Source of the DNA: Glebionis coronaria
Lineage: Eukaryota; Streptophyta; Magnoliopsida; Asterales; Asteraceae
DNA length: 64,000 bases
NCBI GenBank assembly: GCA_025667525.1
Contig: JANFOE010000587.1
Span: forward strand, 531,568-595,567
Direction: 5' to 3'
Numbering within the stretch: the first letter of the stretch is position 1; each line of letters opens with the position of its first letter. The notes under the pieces are model-generated. The model was given only the letters and a program-made list of their open reading frames with translations, searched no databases and was not told the DNA's origin. Positions 44,913 to 57,444 of the stretch are shown here, one piece after another. The position numbers and the translations under genes were made by a program.

Positions 44913-47900
44913 TGTAACACCCCAAAATGTGATATGCGAAAGCGGTGAAGCTCGGGCTGTTACGTCATTGTATCATAGTTCAAGGTACAAGAGAACGACT
45001 CTAAATGAGACGTTTTATAAAAATACCTCGTTGAATTTAAATTAAAAGCATCACAGTACAAAAGGTCTCAGTTTCAAAAGATAGTGCAGCGGAATGTAAA
45101 AGTTTTAAACATCAATGAGATAATAGTTCAAAAGCACAAGTAAATAAATGTCCGAAGATAGCCAAGAAATGCATGCGGACTCCAAGTACTTCACACAGCA
45201 GATACAACTCATCATCAATTACCTGAGATAAATGCTAAATTGGGTCAACATAAAGTTGGTGAGAATATAGGTTTCAAGTAAAAATTCATAGTAATTCAAT
45301 TTCAGATTTCATTTCATGTACACATGCAACTATAGGAGGTATAGTGCCAAGTGTAGGATAAATTGGGTGTTCACAATATTTATGATAGCTAAGCTCGTGA
45401 CATCGAAACTAGTGATCCAGTGCATACAATAGATTGCATACATAAATTTTTCCCCAATGGAGTACCTAGCCAAGATGACTCCGTTCATACAAATGGTACA
45501 CACTCGTCCGGTGTCAGAATGCCCGAGTGGAGGTTGTCAACCCTCAATAGATCTATCCGTAACATAAGAGCTTACTCCAGTAGAGTAACTAACGATTCAC
45601 GATAGTGGGGACTATGGCTAAAGCAACTTAAGCTATCTCATAAATAGTGTTCACAAAGCGTTCACATAAATCAAGTTTTACTTGCGTCCAGAAGCAAGCA
45701 TCAAAGCATTTATCACGTCCCAAAACATTAAACATAGAAAGCAGTTTAATAGGGATCTATAAACTCACCTCAAGCAACGATTCAAACCGCACAAGTAAAA
45801 TCAAATAGTAGCGGGCAACTCTAGCAACAACCTAAATATAATACTATAGTTTAGGCGCTAGCAAATAAGTCACAATAGTTCATCATGTACGTTACTCATC
45901 AATCATGTATATATTTTGTTGTTAAAATTGTGACTTGTAAATGTTATATCGTTATAAACATTATAGTATATATATACTTAGGCAAAAATATTTATTTTTG
46001 ACTTGACGAAATTTCGACAGCCCTTCGGCGTAAATTTTAATTTACCAAAATTTATCTTAACAAATTTTCCTACACGATTTCTAACGAAAATTCGGCAGCC
46101 TTTCGGCGTCACGTAAAAATTTGCCATTTTTAGTAAGTACTCAAATCTCGTCCTAAAACCCCTATTTTCACAATTTCTCAATCGCCAATATTTCAACTAG
46201 TCATTTTCCGCAATAGTATCAATTTCCACTTCCAACGTTCAAACTTTTAACGGTACAACAAGTATTCACATTTCGCGCAATTACCCTTTTTACAAAACAA
46301 GTCCAACATTCATATACAACTTTTAGTAACCATTTCGACACTTAAAACAACTCCGTTTGACTCGAAAACATCGTTTCGACCACTTTAAAAATCTAGACAG
46401 CAAACACTTATAGTGTTTTTCACAAAAATTAAGTTTTCCGATAACGAAATTTAAACGACAATATCTTACTCATTTTAGCTCCGTTTTTAGCCCATAATAT
46501 ATCGAAACGAAGGTATTAACTTATATTTTCATAATATCGTAGTAAACTAGTGTCAAAACAATTTTTACGACCCTCTACGCCTCTTATAAAAATCGGACAG
46601 ATTGTACGTTTTTCGTAAAAACTCGTTTTCGACCATTTTCAAGCGTAACCACTAGTAGTAACACTACTAGTTCCCTCCAATTATTCATAAACATCAACAA
46701 AATCAAAGATTTTTCTTCAAGTTCACAAATCCAAAATATACATACTTATATTTTTCACATGTCTTTCAATTAAACCATTTTCATGTATGGATCTAATAGA
46801 TCCACACATAATTTCCATAGATCTTAAAATATTTCATGACCAAAAATAGTTTTTATCATTTTATTTCAAGAAAATACTTGATGAGTAACATGCATGCATA
46901 GATCTACAAAGATTATGCATGGAAAATGAAAAGATGAAAAAGGTTTAAGAAGTAACCTTGAGTAACGACTCTACGTAATCACAACGACCCGATCTACGCT
47001 CTAACCCACTAATAATCAACAAGAACTCTACTCTACAACTTCAACCTAAAAACTACTCAAATCAACAAACCAAGAATAACCATTCTTCTTTATGCTTGTA
47101 CAAACTCTAGGGTGTATTTGTTTTGTGTTAATTCTTGTTAAAATGAAGCTTTAAGAAATCAACAATGGTGGAAAATGTATGTGTTTGTGTGCCGTGTGTT
47201 TTGAGAGAGAAAGAGAGATATGTGTGTGTTTTTTTAAGTGAAAATGAAGTGAATTATTTGAGGTGAAAATAGGTTAGTAAGTTAAAAATGTAAGATGTGT
47301 AAGCCTAAGCTCAAAATGGCAAAGTGTAAGATTTTGGTGCATCATGCACATGGTGGTTGTTTTGGCCGGTTATGGGGGTCCCATATGGGGCTAAATTATT
47401 CAAAAATTTTACTATGGTAACTAGTTAAAAGGTTTAAGGTAAAAAGGTTAGTTAGTTTTAGGTAAATATCAAAAAGTATATAGTTAAGTTTAAAATTACG
47501 TAAAACTTAAAAATTTGACGAAATATGTTAAATTTACGATTTTCCGACGAAAACTGACATTTTATGATTGGTAAACTATTTTATGCATGTTAACGACGGT
47601 TAAACGTAAAAACGACGTAAAATACGAAAACGCGATACGTTAATTAAATATTCACAGTAAATACGATTTATTACTATAAATAGCAAAAATACTAAAATAC
47701 AGGCATATATAAACATATACAGAAATATTTAAATACGCTGCTCAAGAAAATACGATCACGCTGTTAAGAACTAAACAGTTAAGCACATAATTCACAGATA
47801 ACGAATAATCTCATGGATTATCGTCAATTCATTGACCGTCTCAGCACTTTGGTCAGGTTCACAGAAAATGTTCAGAATAATGACTGAGCACAGTGTCAGG

Positions 47901-48044
47901 CCATTACTCGTCAGCAAACAGTTTTTCAGAAAACGCGGGATAACCTCCCGGTTCCAACACAGTTAAATCACATAGTTGACTAAATAAAAAGTCAAAGGGT
48001 AAAATAGTCATTTTACAAAGTAGGAAAAATTACCAGGTGTTACA
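44913..48044 (-). repeat. 3' LTR of element H
   Basis: 3132 bases. On the plus strand it begins TGTAACACC and ends GGTGTTACA, a 9-base terminal inverted repeat. It adjoins the purine tract AAGGGGATTA (minus strand, 48054-48045). The same start is found at 63314. Open frames within it are random. Long for an LTR but usual for Tekay-like elements. Confidence 0.92.
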
Positions 48045-48054
48045 TAATCCCCTT
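48045..48054 (-). other. Polypurine tract of element H
   Basis: AAGGGGATTA on the minus strand, directly before the 3' LTR start TGTAACACC. Confidence 0.75.
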
Positions 48055-48072
48055 GATAGAGAAGCTTTGTCC

Positions 48073-50179
48073 TCAAAGCTTAGGAGTGTCACGGTTTCTA
48101 GAGTTGTCAAAGAGTTGCGGATATTTCTTGCGAAATTGATCCTCACGCTCCCAAGTGAATTCAGGTCCACGTTTAGAATTCCACCTCACCTTGATGATTG
48201 GAATACGACTCTGTTTCAATCGTTTGACCTCACGGTCCATGATTTCAACAGGTTCTTCGACAAATTGCATCTTGTCGTCAATTCGGAGTTCCTCCAATGG
48301 TATAACGAGTGTCTCATCAGATAGGCACTTCTTCAAGTTCGACACATGAAAAGTGTTGTGCACGCGGCTCAACGCTTGCGGTAATTCGAGACGATAGACT
48401 ACGGTTCCAACCTTTGCCAGAATTTTGAAAGGTCCAATATAACGGGGGTTCAGCTTTCCTCGCTTGCCAAAACGTACCACACCTTTCCAAGGCGATACTT
48501 AGCATCACTTTGTCTCCCACTTGAAATTCGAGAGGCTTACGTCGAACGTCGGCGTAACTCTTTTGACGATCACGGGCTGCTTGAATTCGGCTCTTGATTT
48601 GAACAATCTTCTCAGTTGTTTCACGAATGAGTTCAGGGCCAGTGAGTTAACTATCCCCAACCTCACTCCAACACACATGCGAGCGACATTTACGACCATA
48701 CAACGCTTCAAACGGTGCAACCTTAATACTGGTATGATAACTATTGTTGTAAGAGAATTCCACTAGAGGGAAATGTCTGTCCCATTGCTTCCCAAAGTCA
48801 AGCACACAAGCACGCAACATGTCCTCCAGCGTTTGAGTAGTTCTCTCACTCTGTCCGTCAGTCTGCGGGTGATAAGCAGTACTCATGTCCAATTGCGTAC
48901 CCAACGCTTTCGGAAGTGATTTCCAGAATTCCGAAGTAAATCTACCATCTCTATCAGAAATTATCGAGATCGGCATCCCATGTTTTGCGACGACTTCCTT
49001 CAGATAAAGTCTCGTAAGCTTATCCATCAAATCATCTTCCTTCATAGCCAAAAAGTGTGCAGATTTCGTAAGTCGATCCACAATTACCCAAATTGTGTCG
49101 TATCCGTTGGTCGTTTTAGGTAGCTTAGTAATGAAGTCCATGGTTATATTTTCCCACTTCCACATAGGAATTATAGGTTGAACCAACAATCTAGATGGTT
49201 TTTGGTGTTCTGTTTTCACTCTAGCACAAGTCAGACACTTCCCTACATAAGTAGCGATTTCAACTTTCATATTTGGCCACCAATATAGCTTCTTCATATC
49301 CTGATACATTTTGTCAGATCCTGGGTGAATCGAATACTTAGATTTATGCGACTCGTGCATAATCACGTCCCTTAGTCCTCCAAACCGTGGTAACCAACTT
49401 CTACCATTCAGACATAGCATTCCATTAGTGCTAGTCTCCAATTTCTTTGTAACCATTCCTCCTAATTTCTCAGCTTCAACATGTTCAGGCTTAAGGGCTT
49501 CGGTTTGTGCTTCACGAATTTGCATAGGTAAGTTCGGATTGATAACCATAGTTAACGATCTAACTCTACGTGTCATCAGTTGTTCCTTTCTACTTAGCGC
49601 ATCCGCCACTACATTGGCCTTCCCAGGGTGGTAGCGGATTTCACAGTCATAATCGCTGAGCAACTCGATCCATCGACGTTGTCTCATGTTCAGTTCCTTT
49701 TGATCAAGAATATGTTGTAAACTCTTGTGATCGGTATAGACGACACACTTGGTTCCATACAATCCACAATTTAAAGGCAAATACTACCGCTCCTAGCTCC
49801 AAGTCGTGCGTAGTGTAGTTTTTCTCATGTGTTTTCAGTTGTCGTGACGCGTAGGCGATAACTTTCTTCCTTTGCATCAACACAGCTCCCAATCCTTTTG
49901 ATGATGCATCACAGTAGACCACAAAGTCTTCCGATCCTTCTGGTAATGATAGAATAGGCGCACTACACAACATTTGTTTCAACTTCTGGAATGCTAATTC
50001 CTCCTTATCTCTCCATTCACATTTCACCTTCTTTTGAGTCAACTTCGTCAATGGTTTCGCGATCTTCGAGAATCCCTCGATGAATCTTCGGTAGTATCCG
50101 GCGAGTCCTAAGAATTGGCGAATTTCAGTCGGTGTCGTAGGAGCAATCCACTCCCTAATTGATTCAATCTTGGCAGGAT
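48073..50179 (-). pseudogene. 3' half of element H pol: RNase H, integrase, chromodomain
   Basis: Minus strand from 50179. First the RT connection with [16 protein letters not shown], then RNase H ([23 protein letters not shown]). After a frameshift near 49775 come [10 protein letters not shown], the integrase zinc-binding HHCC region, then the core with catalytic Asp in MDFITKLP, Asp in [10 protein letters not shown] and Glu in [10 protein letters not shown]. Two further frame breaks (about 48700 and 48490) precede the C-terminal part with [11 protein letters not shown] and a chromodomain ([24 protein letters not shown]). The chromodomain assigns it to the chromoviruses, which are thought to target heterochromatin marks. 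The frame continues, without loss, the RT stretch at 59247 on the other side of the nested insertion. Confidence 0.92.
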
Positions 50180-50682
50180 TGATAAGTGTGTAAACACCCA
50201 TCCTTTTTACCACTTAATTACAATAATTACCGAGCCAAAACGTGTATTTTATGTCATTTATGTCAGAATTATGCGTGGTTTGTGTTTTTGTTGTGATTTA
50301 GGACGAAAAGGTGAAAAGTGAAGAAAACATGGGCATTTACGGACTTTTATTGAAGAAAAAGATGAAAGACGAAGTCAAGAAGTCAAGAGTGCAAAAAGAA
50401 CGGAAGTCCAAGACCAATTCAGAAGATTTATCGAAGAAAAAGTCAAAAGACGGAAGTTTACTAAAAGCCGAAGAACTTAAGTCTTATTTATTGAAGAATT
50501 AAAAGACGAGTCCAAAGAAATCCCGAGCCAAAAGTGATTAAAGTCCAAGATTTAAGAGGATTAAAAGGCTTAAGGACTAATGGTGCAATTAACAAAGGAT
50601 TAAGAAGAGAAGGACCTAATGATGCAATTAAGAAGAAATGAAGGAGGGGAGTAAGCTTCCTAAGCACTCCTTAATCCTCCCC

Positions 50683-50690
50683 TATAAATA
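50683..50690 (+). promoter_or_regulatory. TATA box of LTR Z (left copy)
   Basis: CCCCTATAAATAGATTAGG; the same sequence occurs in the right LTR at 57948-57955. Confidence 0.7.
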
Positions 50691-51134
50691 GATTAGGAAG
50701 TTAATCATTTCGTTTTGTTGGCTAATAGTGACAATTAGTTCTTCCATTTTACTTATCTTGTCATTTACTTTTCATGTCCATTTTTAAATACCTTGTCTTG
50801 CACCTTAAATTCATTTAATTTCAAGTAAGTTTCCATTTAATTCTTGTCAATCTTTACTTTATCTTGTTAATCTCCTATCTACCTTTCTTAATCTTTGATT
50901 TTTATGTTTATGTTTATGTTCATGTTCATGTTCTTATTTTGATCAAAGTGGGTTTTGATTATTGTGATTATTTTTGTTAGTTTTGTTGATTTGGATTGTT
51001 TGTTTATGTTTAGTAGATGCTCTGTGATTAGTTTGATTTGATTTTGTGGTTGATTTTGCTTAAGTTTGATTAGATTCGTGTGTATATTGTGTTCCCTGTT
51101 CTTCGGGGTGTTTGTTTTCCTGTTTCTGATCTTT

Positions 51135-51570
51135 CCCAGGTAAGTTCCGGATCAGCAGAAACTTCCGAACCAAGAAGTTGGCTTAGGAAGTTCCGAACCA
51201 GCAAGACTTCCGAACCAGGGAAGTTCCGAGCAGAGAAGTTCCGAACCAATTAAAGGTTCCGAATCAGGAAGACTTCCGAACCAAAAGTTCCGAACAAGGA
51301 AGATCCGAACCAGGAAAGTTCCGAACAAACTTCCGAACCAAGAACTTCCCAACCAAGGCGTGTTTGAGAAGTTCCGATCCAATTGAGTTCCGAATCAGTT
51401 AAGTTCCAAACGAAGGATTGTTCTGGATAAGTGACATATTCAGAATAGGAAATTTGTTCCGGATCAAGGATTTTGGTAATATTCCGAGCGAAGAAGAATC
51501 ATTCCGAACGAAGGTGACATTCCGGATGAGTGATTGTTCCGGACGAAGGATTGTTCCGAATGAGCTGTTT
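51135..51570 (+). repeat. TTCCGAACCA repeat array, left LTR of element Z
   Basis: About twenty irregular copies of (A/G)TTCCGAACCA and variants (TTCCGAACAA, TTCCGGATCA, TTCCGAATCA), mixed with CTTCCGAACC. The array lies downstream of the TATA box, so in the transcribed leader. The second LTR carries the same array at 58403-58830. Confidence 0.85.
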
Positions 51571-51977
51571 TCAGGTTCTTTTTAGTTTTTGTCTTTGAAT
51601 TTTAATTTCAAGCTTTATTTTTCCGCCTTTTTCCTTAGTCGCACTTTAAGTTCATTTTGCCTTAGATTTATTTCAGCCTTGTCGTAGTTTAAGTTTTAGT
51701 TGCGTTTTAAGTTTGCCTTAGATAGTTTTAAGTTTGCGTTATTTACTTTAGTGCCTTTTAATTCTCGTCACGCTTTTAAATACTTGCGCTTTTACTTTAA
51801 GTTAGAATTAGATTTACTTACCCGCTCATTTACATTAATTGTTTTGCACCTTTAATTACTACAACGACACAACTATTTGTTTCACCAAGAACGACTGAGT
51901 CACGCATAGTTAATCCATTTTTCAATTCGAAGAGACTGTGACGATAACTTTTTACATACAAAATCTCATGTATCAAA

Positions 51978-51995
51978 TGGCGCCGCTGCCGGCTC
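51978..51995 (+). other. Primer binding site of element Z
   Basis: TGGCGCCGCTGCCGGCTC, two bases after the LTR. Athila-type elements use a closely similar TGGCGCCGTTGCCGG site; the C in place of T is a single change. Confidence 0.8.
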
Positions 51996-52224
51996 TTTTC
52001 GTAAAGATTAACGGTTTTCTGTGAGAGACACGTTGCTTTTTGGGATCCGTTCACTTGTGAACGTTATTTTCTTGCTTAAAAAATCCAAAAAAAACCATAA
52101 AAATTAAAAATTGTTAAAAATCCATAAAAATTAAAAATTTCAAAAATCCAAAAAGATTTTATCTTTATTGTGTATATATATTGTCTTTGTGTTTGGTATT
52201 GTTTTCTTTTGTCTTTGTAGGTGT

Positions 52225-53679
52225 ATGCGTACTAGATCTTCTAATTATCAAGAGCCTGAGACTCAAGAAGATTTAAGTATGTCAGGTGTTAACAACAACA
52301 ATAATCCACCGCACCTCAAGAATAATAATAACAATGTTCTTCCACAGCCCGATCTTCGGACAATGGAGGAGATTTGTCAACCTACCATGTTTGGACGAGG
52401 AGGACCGATTGCGCCGATGCAAATCACGGCTCCTGAGTTTTCGTTGAAGCACCACATGATTCAGCAAGTGCAAACAAATCCTTTCCGTGGATTGCCTGAT
52501 GATGATGCCAACAAACACCTCGACAAGTTCATTACAATCACCCAAAGCATGAAGTTGCCTGGTGCCACAATGGATGTTCTTAGCCTACAACTCTTTCCAC
52601 ATACTTTATCACATCACGCCGGGAAATGGTTTGATCGTCTCCCGAAGAATTCTATTCACACTTGGGATGACATGACTCAACGCTTTTTGTCGCGCTACTT
52701 TCCACCATCCATGGTCACGAGCCTTCGCAATCAAATCAGCGGTTTCATGCAAGAACCCTATGAATCTCTTTTTGATGCTTGGGAAAGATATAATATCTTG
52801 ATTGATCGTTGTCCAAACCACAACATGCTCCCTGTGACCTTAATAGATACTTTCTACAACGGATTGACTTTTCGTGATCGTGATACGATTAATGCAGCCG
52901 CCGGTGGCACATTTATGAAAAGGAGACCCGAGGAGTGTAGAGAGCTTATTGAGAACATGACTACTCACCACAAAAACTGGGATTCCTCCGCTTCTTCAAG
53001 GAACAACCCGAGAGTCAATGTTTCTTCTACTTCAGCAAACCCTGATATGACCGAACTCACCCGCATGATGACTGAGATGAACAAAAGTATCTTGCTTCTC
53101 GCTTCAAACCAACAACAACAAGTTAAAGCGGTTGCTAATCCTTGTGAAACATGCGGCGGTCCACACTCATACACCGATTGTCCTTCTATTCAAGGAAATT
53201 CGGAAAATGTGTATGCTGCTTATGGTAATTATTCACCGGAGAATTACCAAGCTCGACCTCAAGGGGATAGAAATTTGCTGAGTTACCGGTCCAACAACTA
53301 CCTTTCACCCGGTTTTTCTCCTCAAAACCAAAACCCCGCCAACAACTACAATAGAAGCAACCAAATTCCACCTCGAGCTTCTAATCCTTATCACCCACCC
53401 GCTCAACAAGCCCCACCCATTAACCCCGATGTTGAAGCCATCATGAGAACCCAAGGTGAGCAAATCAAGAATCTTCAGAGCCAAATTATCAATCTGAAAG
53501 GAGATATCACAAAGCAAGGAAATGAGATTAGATCCGAGCTTAGAGATAAAATCCAATCCTCCTTCAGCAATCAAACCAATGATTTGAAGAATATGCTTGC
53601 TAGTTTCTTGCCCACAACTCAACCTTCTACTTCGAGTTCTCTACCTTCAAACACCGTCACTAATCCGCAGCAAATGTGA
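52225..53679 (+). CDS. Athila-like Gag of element Z
   Basis: The ATG at 52225 is preferred over an upstream one at 52168 because related Gags start MRTRS; the upstream 19 codons are hydrophobic leader read-through. About 484 residues. N-rich start, then the retrotransposon gag domain (LQLFPHTLSHHAGKWFDRLP, RFLSRYFPPSM, DAWERYNILIDRCPNH, DTFYNGLTFRDRDTINAAAGG), a CETCGGPHSYTDC zinc motif, a Q/N/P-rich stretch and a C-terminal coiled coil (EAIMRTQGEQIKNLQSQI). Forms the particle shell in related elements. The frame is open but is cut from the protease by a one-base deletion at its end (QQM then TGA). It may still supply Gag. Confidence 0.88.
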   Translation: MRTRSSNYQEPETQEDLSMSGVNNNNNPPHLKNNNNNVLPQPDLRTMEEICQPTMFGRGGPIAPMQITAPEFSLKHHMIQQVQTNPFRGLPDDDANKHLDKFITITQSMKLPGATMDVLSLQLFPHTLSHHAGKWFDRLPKNSIHTWDDMTQRFLSRYFPPSMVTSLRNQISGFMQEPYESLFDAWERYNILIDRCPNHNMLPVTLIDTFYNGLTFRDRDTINAAAGGTFMKRRPEECRELIENMTTHHKNWDSSASSRNNPRVNVSSTSANPDMTELTRMMTEMNKSILLLASNQQQQVKAVANPCETCGGPHSYTDCPSIQGNSENVYAAYGNYSPENYQARPQGDRNLLSYRSNNYLSPGFSPQNQNPANNYNRSNQIPPRASNPYHPPAQQAPPINPDVEAIMRTQGEQIKNLQSQIINLKGDITKQGNEIRSELRDKIQSSFSNQTNDLKNMLASFLPTTQPSTSSSLPSNTVTNPQQM

Positions 53680-55368
53680 GTGCTATTACTACTCGTAGTG
53701 GAATTACCATTGTCGATCCACCTATCCCACCCCCATCATCTACACCTCCTCCACCACCATTTATCCCTACTCCTCCTACACCTAGTATTAGTGCACCATT
53801 ACCGTCTCCGCCTCGCCATGACGATGTACCTAGGAAGGACCCTTCAACATCTCAACCTTTACCTGCTACGCCTTCACCTTCACCACCTAAACCCAATATC
53901 CCTTATCCCTCTCGTTTAGGCAAGACCAAAATGCTAACCAAGGATGACTCTGAAGTGTCACGCTATGTGAAGATGATCTCTCAAATGAACTTCAACATTA
54001 GCTTTCTTGAAGCACTTGTCCACATGCCCAAATTTGTTAAAGCATTTAAGGAATTGCTTAACAAGAAGGAGAAGTTGATTGAGCTCGCCAACACTCGCTT
54101 AAATGAAAACTGCTCTGCATTTATTCTTAAAGAACTTCCGGAAAAGCTTGGAGATCCCGGTCGTTTTGTGTTGCCTTGCGTTTTCAACAAAACTGAAGAA
54201 TTTACTGCCCTTGCTGATCTCGGGGCAAGTATAAATCTTATGCCTTTGAGTGTTTGGAAAACACTATCATTACCCGACCTCACTCCAACGAAGATGACTC
54301 TCGAACTTGCAAATCGCACTCTCGCTTACCCCGTTGGTATTGCCGAAGACGTGTTCATTAAAGTTGGCACATTTACTTTCCCGTCGACTTCGTCGTTGTT
54401 GATTATGAAATGGACCCTCGTATTCCTTTAATACTTGGTCGGCCATTCTTGAGAACCGGACGAGCTTTAGTTGATGTTGCCGAAGGCGAGTTAATCTTAC
54501 GAGTCGGGAATGATTCACAAGTTTTTAAAATGGGGAAGCTTACAAGCAAATCCTTTGGACGAGAATCCGTGAATATGATTAATGTGCTTGATGATTTGTC
54601 GTCTACAACAATCCGCTATTCGACTCTTGCATTGATAATCCACTCTTTCAAGACACTGTGGATGATTCTCTTTCCAATTTGGAACCTTCTCCCATTTATG
54701 ATTCTCCGCCGATCTTTGATGCTTATGATGATTATGATTCTAGCTCAGATTCGGATGATTATGATGACCTTACTTCTGAGTATCCCAATCTGCCTACTTA
54801 CGATGATTTTGATGAGGCCGATACTCTTTCGAGTGATTCTTCACATGATGAAGATCCTCCGTCATCCATGCTCGATCCTACTTTGGACGATTACTCATTC
54901 GAGGAAGACTTCTCTGAATTTCTCAACACTTACTTCCCTCATGAGAGTGATGCTCCTCCTTATAATTTTGAAGATTATCATCTTGATCCTACTTTGGATT
55001 TGAAGAACATTCTTTCAAAGGAGAAGAAACCGGTCGACACCAATATCCGCAGCACATATGATTTAACACCTCTTTGTCCACCTTCTGAGGACGAGGTTGT
55101 GCTTCTTCGCGGATCTTCTTCCCATTCTGCTGAGCCTGAGTGCTATTTTCCCCTAAAGGAAAAGGTGTTCGACCCCGGTATTGATATTCTGCAGCCATCT
55201 CAGTATCCACCTGATGAAATAAAAGGAAATATCTTTGGAACTTATGGAAATCTGCTTGCACCACTTCACCCTTGCTTCCACCATGCCCCATCGCTGCTTA
55301 AGGGAACCTTGCCTACTCTTCTTTGGCTTGCCTTGTTCGCCTTAAGCTTGTGCTATTTGATGGACTAA
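53679..55368 (+). pseudogene. Protease region and acidic tail of element Z, frameshifted
   Basis: After Gag the frame moves by one base to SAITTRSGITIVDPP, a proline-rich stretch and a retroviral-type protease: the catalytic motif DLGASINLMP (family DLGAS) at about 54215, then a frame change near 54382 into MDPRIPLILGRPFL. Another change near 54610 leads to an acidic, D/S/Y-rich frame to 55368 with EDEVVLLRG. RT should follow in a complete Athila element but is absent. At least three frame breaks. Confidence 0.8.
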
Positions 55369-57444
55369 AACTATGTCTTTGATCCCGGTGGATATGTTTC
55401 ATGCTTCTTCCTATGGTAATCAAGGTCGAGTCAGGCTCACGACTCGGTAATCAAAAATCAAGCGCTTCTTGGGAGGCAACCCATGTATCTATCTTTTAGC
55501 TTTCTTTATCCTAAGTGTAGGGGAGACCCGTTGTGTTTGCTGTTTCCTCTCTTCTACTAATCAGGGATTCAAGCGCTCAATGATCCACTCTTGATGATTC
55601 TTGACAACCCGTGATTCCGTGTTCCCTTCTTCCCGGTTCTATCCTAAACGCTTTTCGATTCACTATTTTATAATTTCCAATATTAAAATAGGAATCTCTT
55701 TAGTTGTCTCTTCCTTAGCGAAATTTAAACAAAGTGCACAATGTCCTAAGTGTAGGGGAGTTTACTCCCACATGCTTAAACATTGAGGACAATGTTTATG
55801 TTAAGTGTAGGGGGGACTTCTATCGAAGTTAAGTGGCCTTTTCCTTGTATTTGTCCTCATTTTAACCGGAAAATCAATTTTTTCGACATTTTTCAAAAAT
55901 TTTGATCTATTTTGGCCTATTAGTTTTTCCCTTTGTATAGTTATTTTCTTTCTTTGCTAGAATAAACTTTAATAAAATGGTTTTAATTTTCAAACGTTGT
56001 GAATCTTTTGACTCAACCCGAGTTTACTTATCTAAGTTACTCTAGCTAGTATCCTTAACATGTTTAAATCTAGTTTTGCTAGGCTTTTATATAGGGAGCT
56101 ATAAAACGCGAAAGTCTTAACTCTCACGGGTTAAGAACAAGAACTTTTCGCAAGTTCCTATAATTGATCCTAGAGATTCGTTTATCAAGGGAACTTTAAA
56201 ATGCGATTTCTAAACTTGAAAAAGTCTAAGAATTTGCAAGATCCTACAGGCGACTCGAAAACCCAAAACTTTGAGTTAATAGGCTAAGCATCCACGAGTC
56301 TCATTCCTTGAGATTTTAAACTATGGAGAACGAGAGATGATAGAGCCAATTATAAGTTTGGTATTCTTTCGTGAATTTATGTGAGTTAATTATAAGCCTA
56401 TTCTCCCATCGCTTTCTAATAAATTTATCTGCAATAAATAAGGTTGTATGATTTAAAAAGTTACTTAGCTTCTAGCCCAAGATCGTTTAAAAGTTGCTCG
56501 GTATGGATTAGAGTTCATAGCCAAGGCATAACTTATTGAAGCGGGATGCGAAGATTGGCGAGTCCAAAAAGGTCCTAACAAGACATGAGGGCTATATTTT
56601 GTTGCTAAAGATCCAAAGTGATGCGAAGAATCATTTATCGAAAATCAATATGAAGGATCGAGACACACGACGAAAAGCAAAAACTCCCCAAAAGTCATGG
56701 AGAAGTGTATCCGAAAAGACCCTAGAAAGGTATGAGGATAAATAGATCCAAGTCAATAAAGGAGGCGGATCGTTGTATATCAAAGTCCAAAATAAAGATT
56801 GGAGAAAAATGAAGAAGTCGTGGTCCAAGTATGAATCTCTCAAAACTTTAAGTGAATAAATTCCATTATGAAGAGAAGACCATAATTTCATGAATGTCTC
56901 TCAAGGTTTGAAGTATGAAGTCGCTGCCAAATATCGGTCCGAGAAAGGTCTCAAATCGTGAAGCGAGTTATGCCAAGATATGAACTTTATGAGGTCCCGA
57001 GAAGCAGTTTTAAAAGATTTTGTCCTTTAGCTAACTATTGATTAAATCGTTCACTTTATTTTCGGCCTAAATAACTATCGAAATAAGTCAAACAATGCAT
57101 CCTCGTGATCATTCAAGACAACAATAAAATATAAGAGATACACCTAGGAATAAGGGAGTCTAAGTGAGTAATTGGCCCACATGAGTTCGTGTTAGTTTGC
57201 TAACTTATAATAACAATGATCTCGTTTTTAAGCTTGGTTTGGAGAAAGTGAGAACTTGAGGATGATGATTATTCATGACATTTTCAAAACCCAAGGTATG
57301 CTTTTGATTTCTTTACTTTGAATGTTTATAGTTTTCTATCGCTTTAATAAAGGCCAATGTGGATTGATTATGATGAAAAATGTAAACGTGCTTTGTAACT
57401 AATGCATTGCATGAGGACATTGCAATGGTCAAGTGTAGGGGATT
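55369..57444 (+). repeat. Non-coding 3' internal region of element Z with repeated purine tracts
   Basis: Starts with a TTCTTGGGAGGCAACCCATG stretch typical of Athila/Tat 3' regions. It has AAGTGTAGGGG(A/G)G at 55513, 55748 and 55803, and the final copy (57431) directly before the LTR. No coding sequence is recognised; a basic 69-codon frame at 56536-56745 is unsupported. Confidence 0.7.

Larger units (their letters stand above)
50180..51975 (+). repeat. 5' LTR of element Z
   Basis: 1796 bases with a TATA box at 50683-50690 and, about 450 bases further on, a TTCCGAAC repeat array. A lysine-rich 63-codon frame at 50311-50502 occurs in both LTRs but shows no recognisable domain. Confidence 0.92.

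Noticed and set aside
50311..50502. Lysine-rich 63-codon frame found in both Z LTRs
   Set aside because: Duplicated only because LTRs are duplicated; highly biased composition and no start context or domain.
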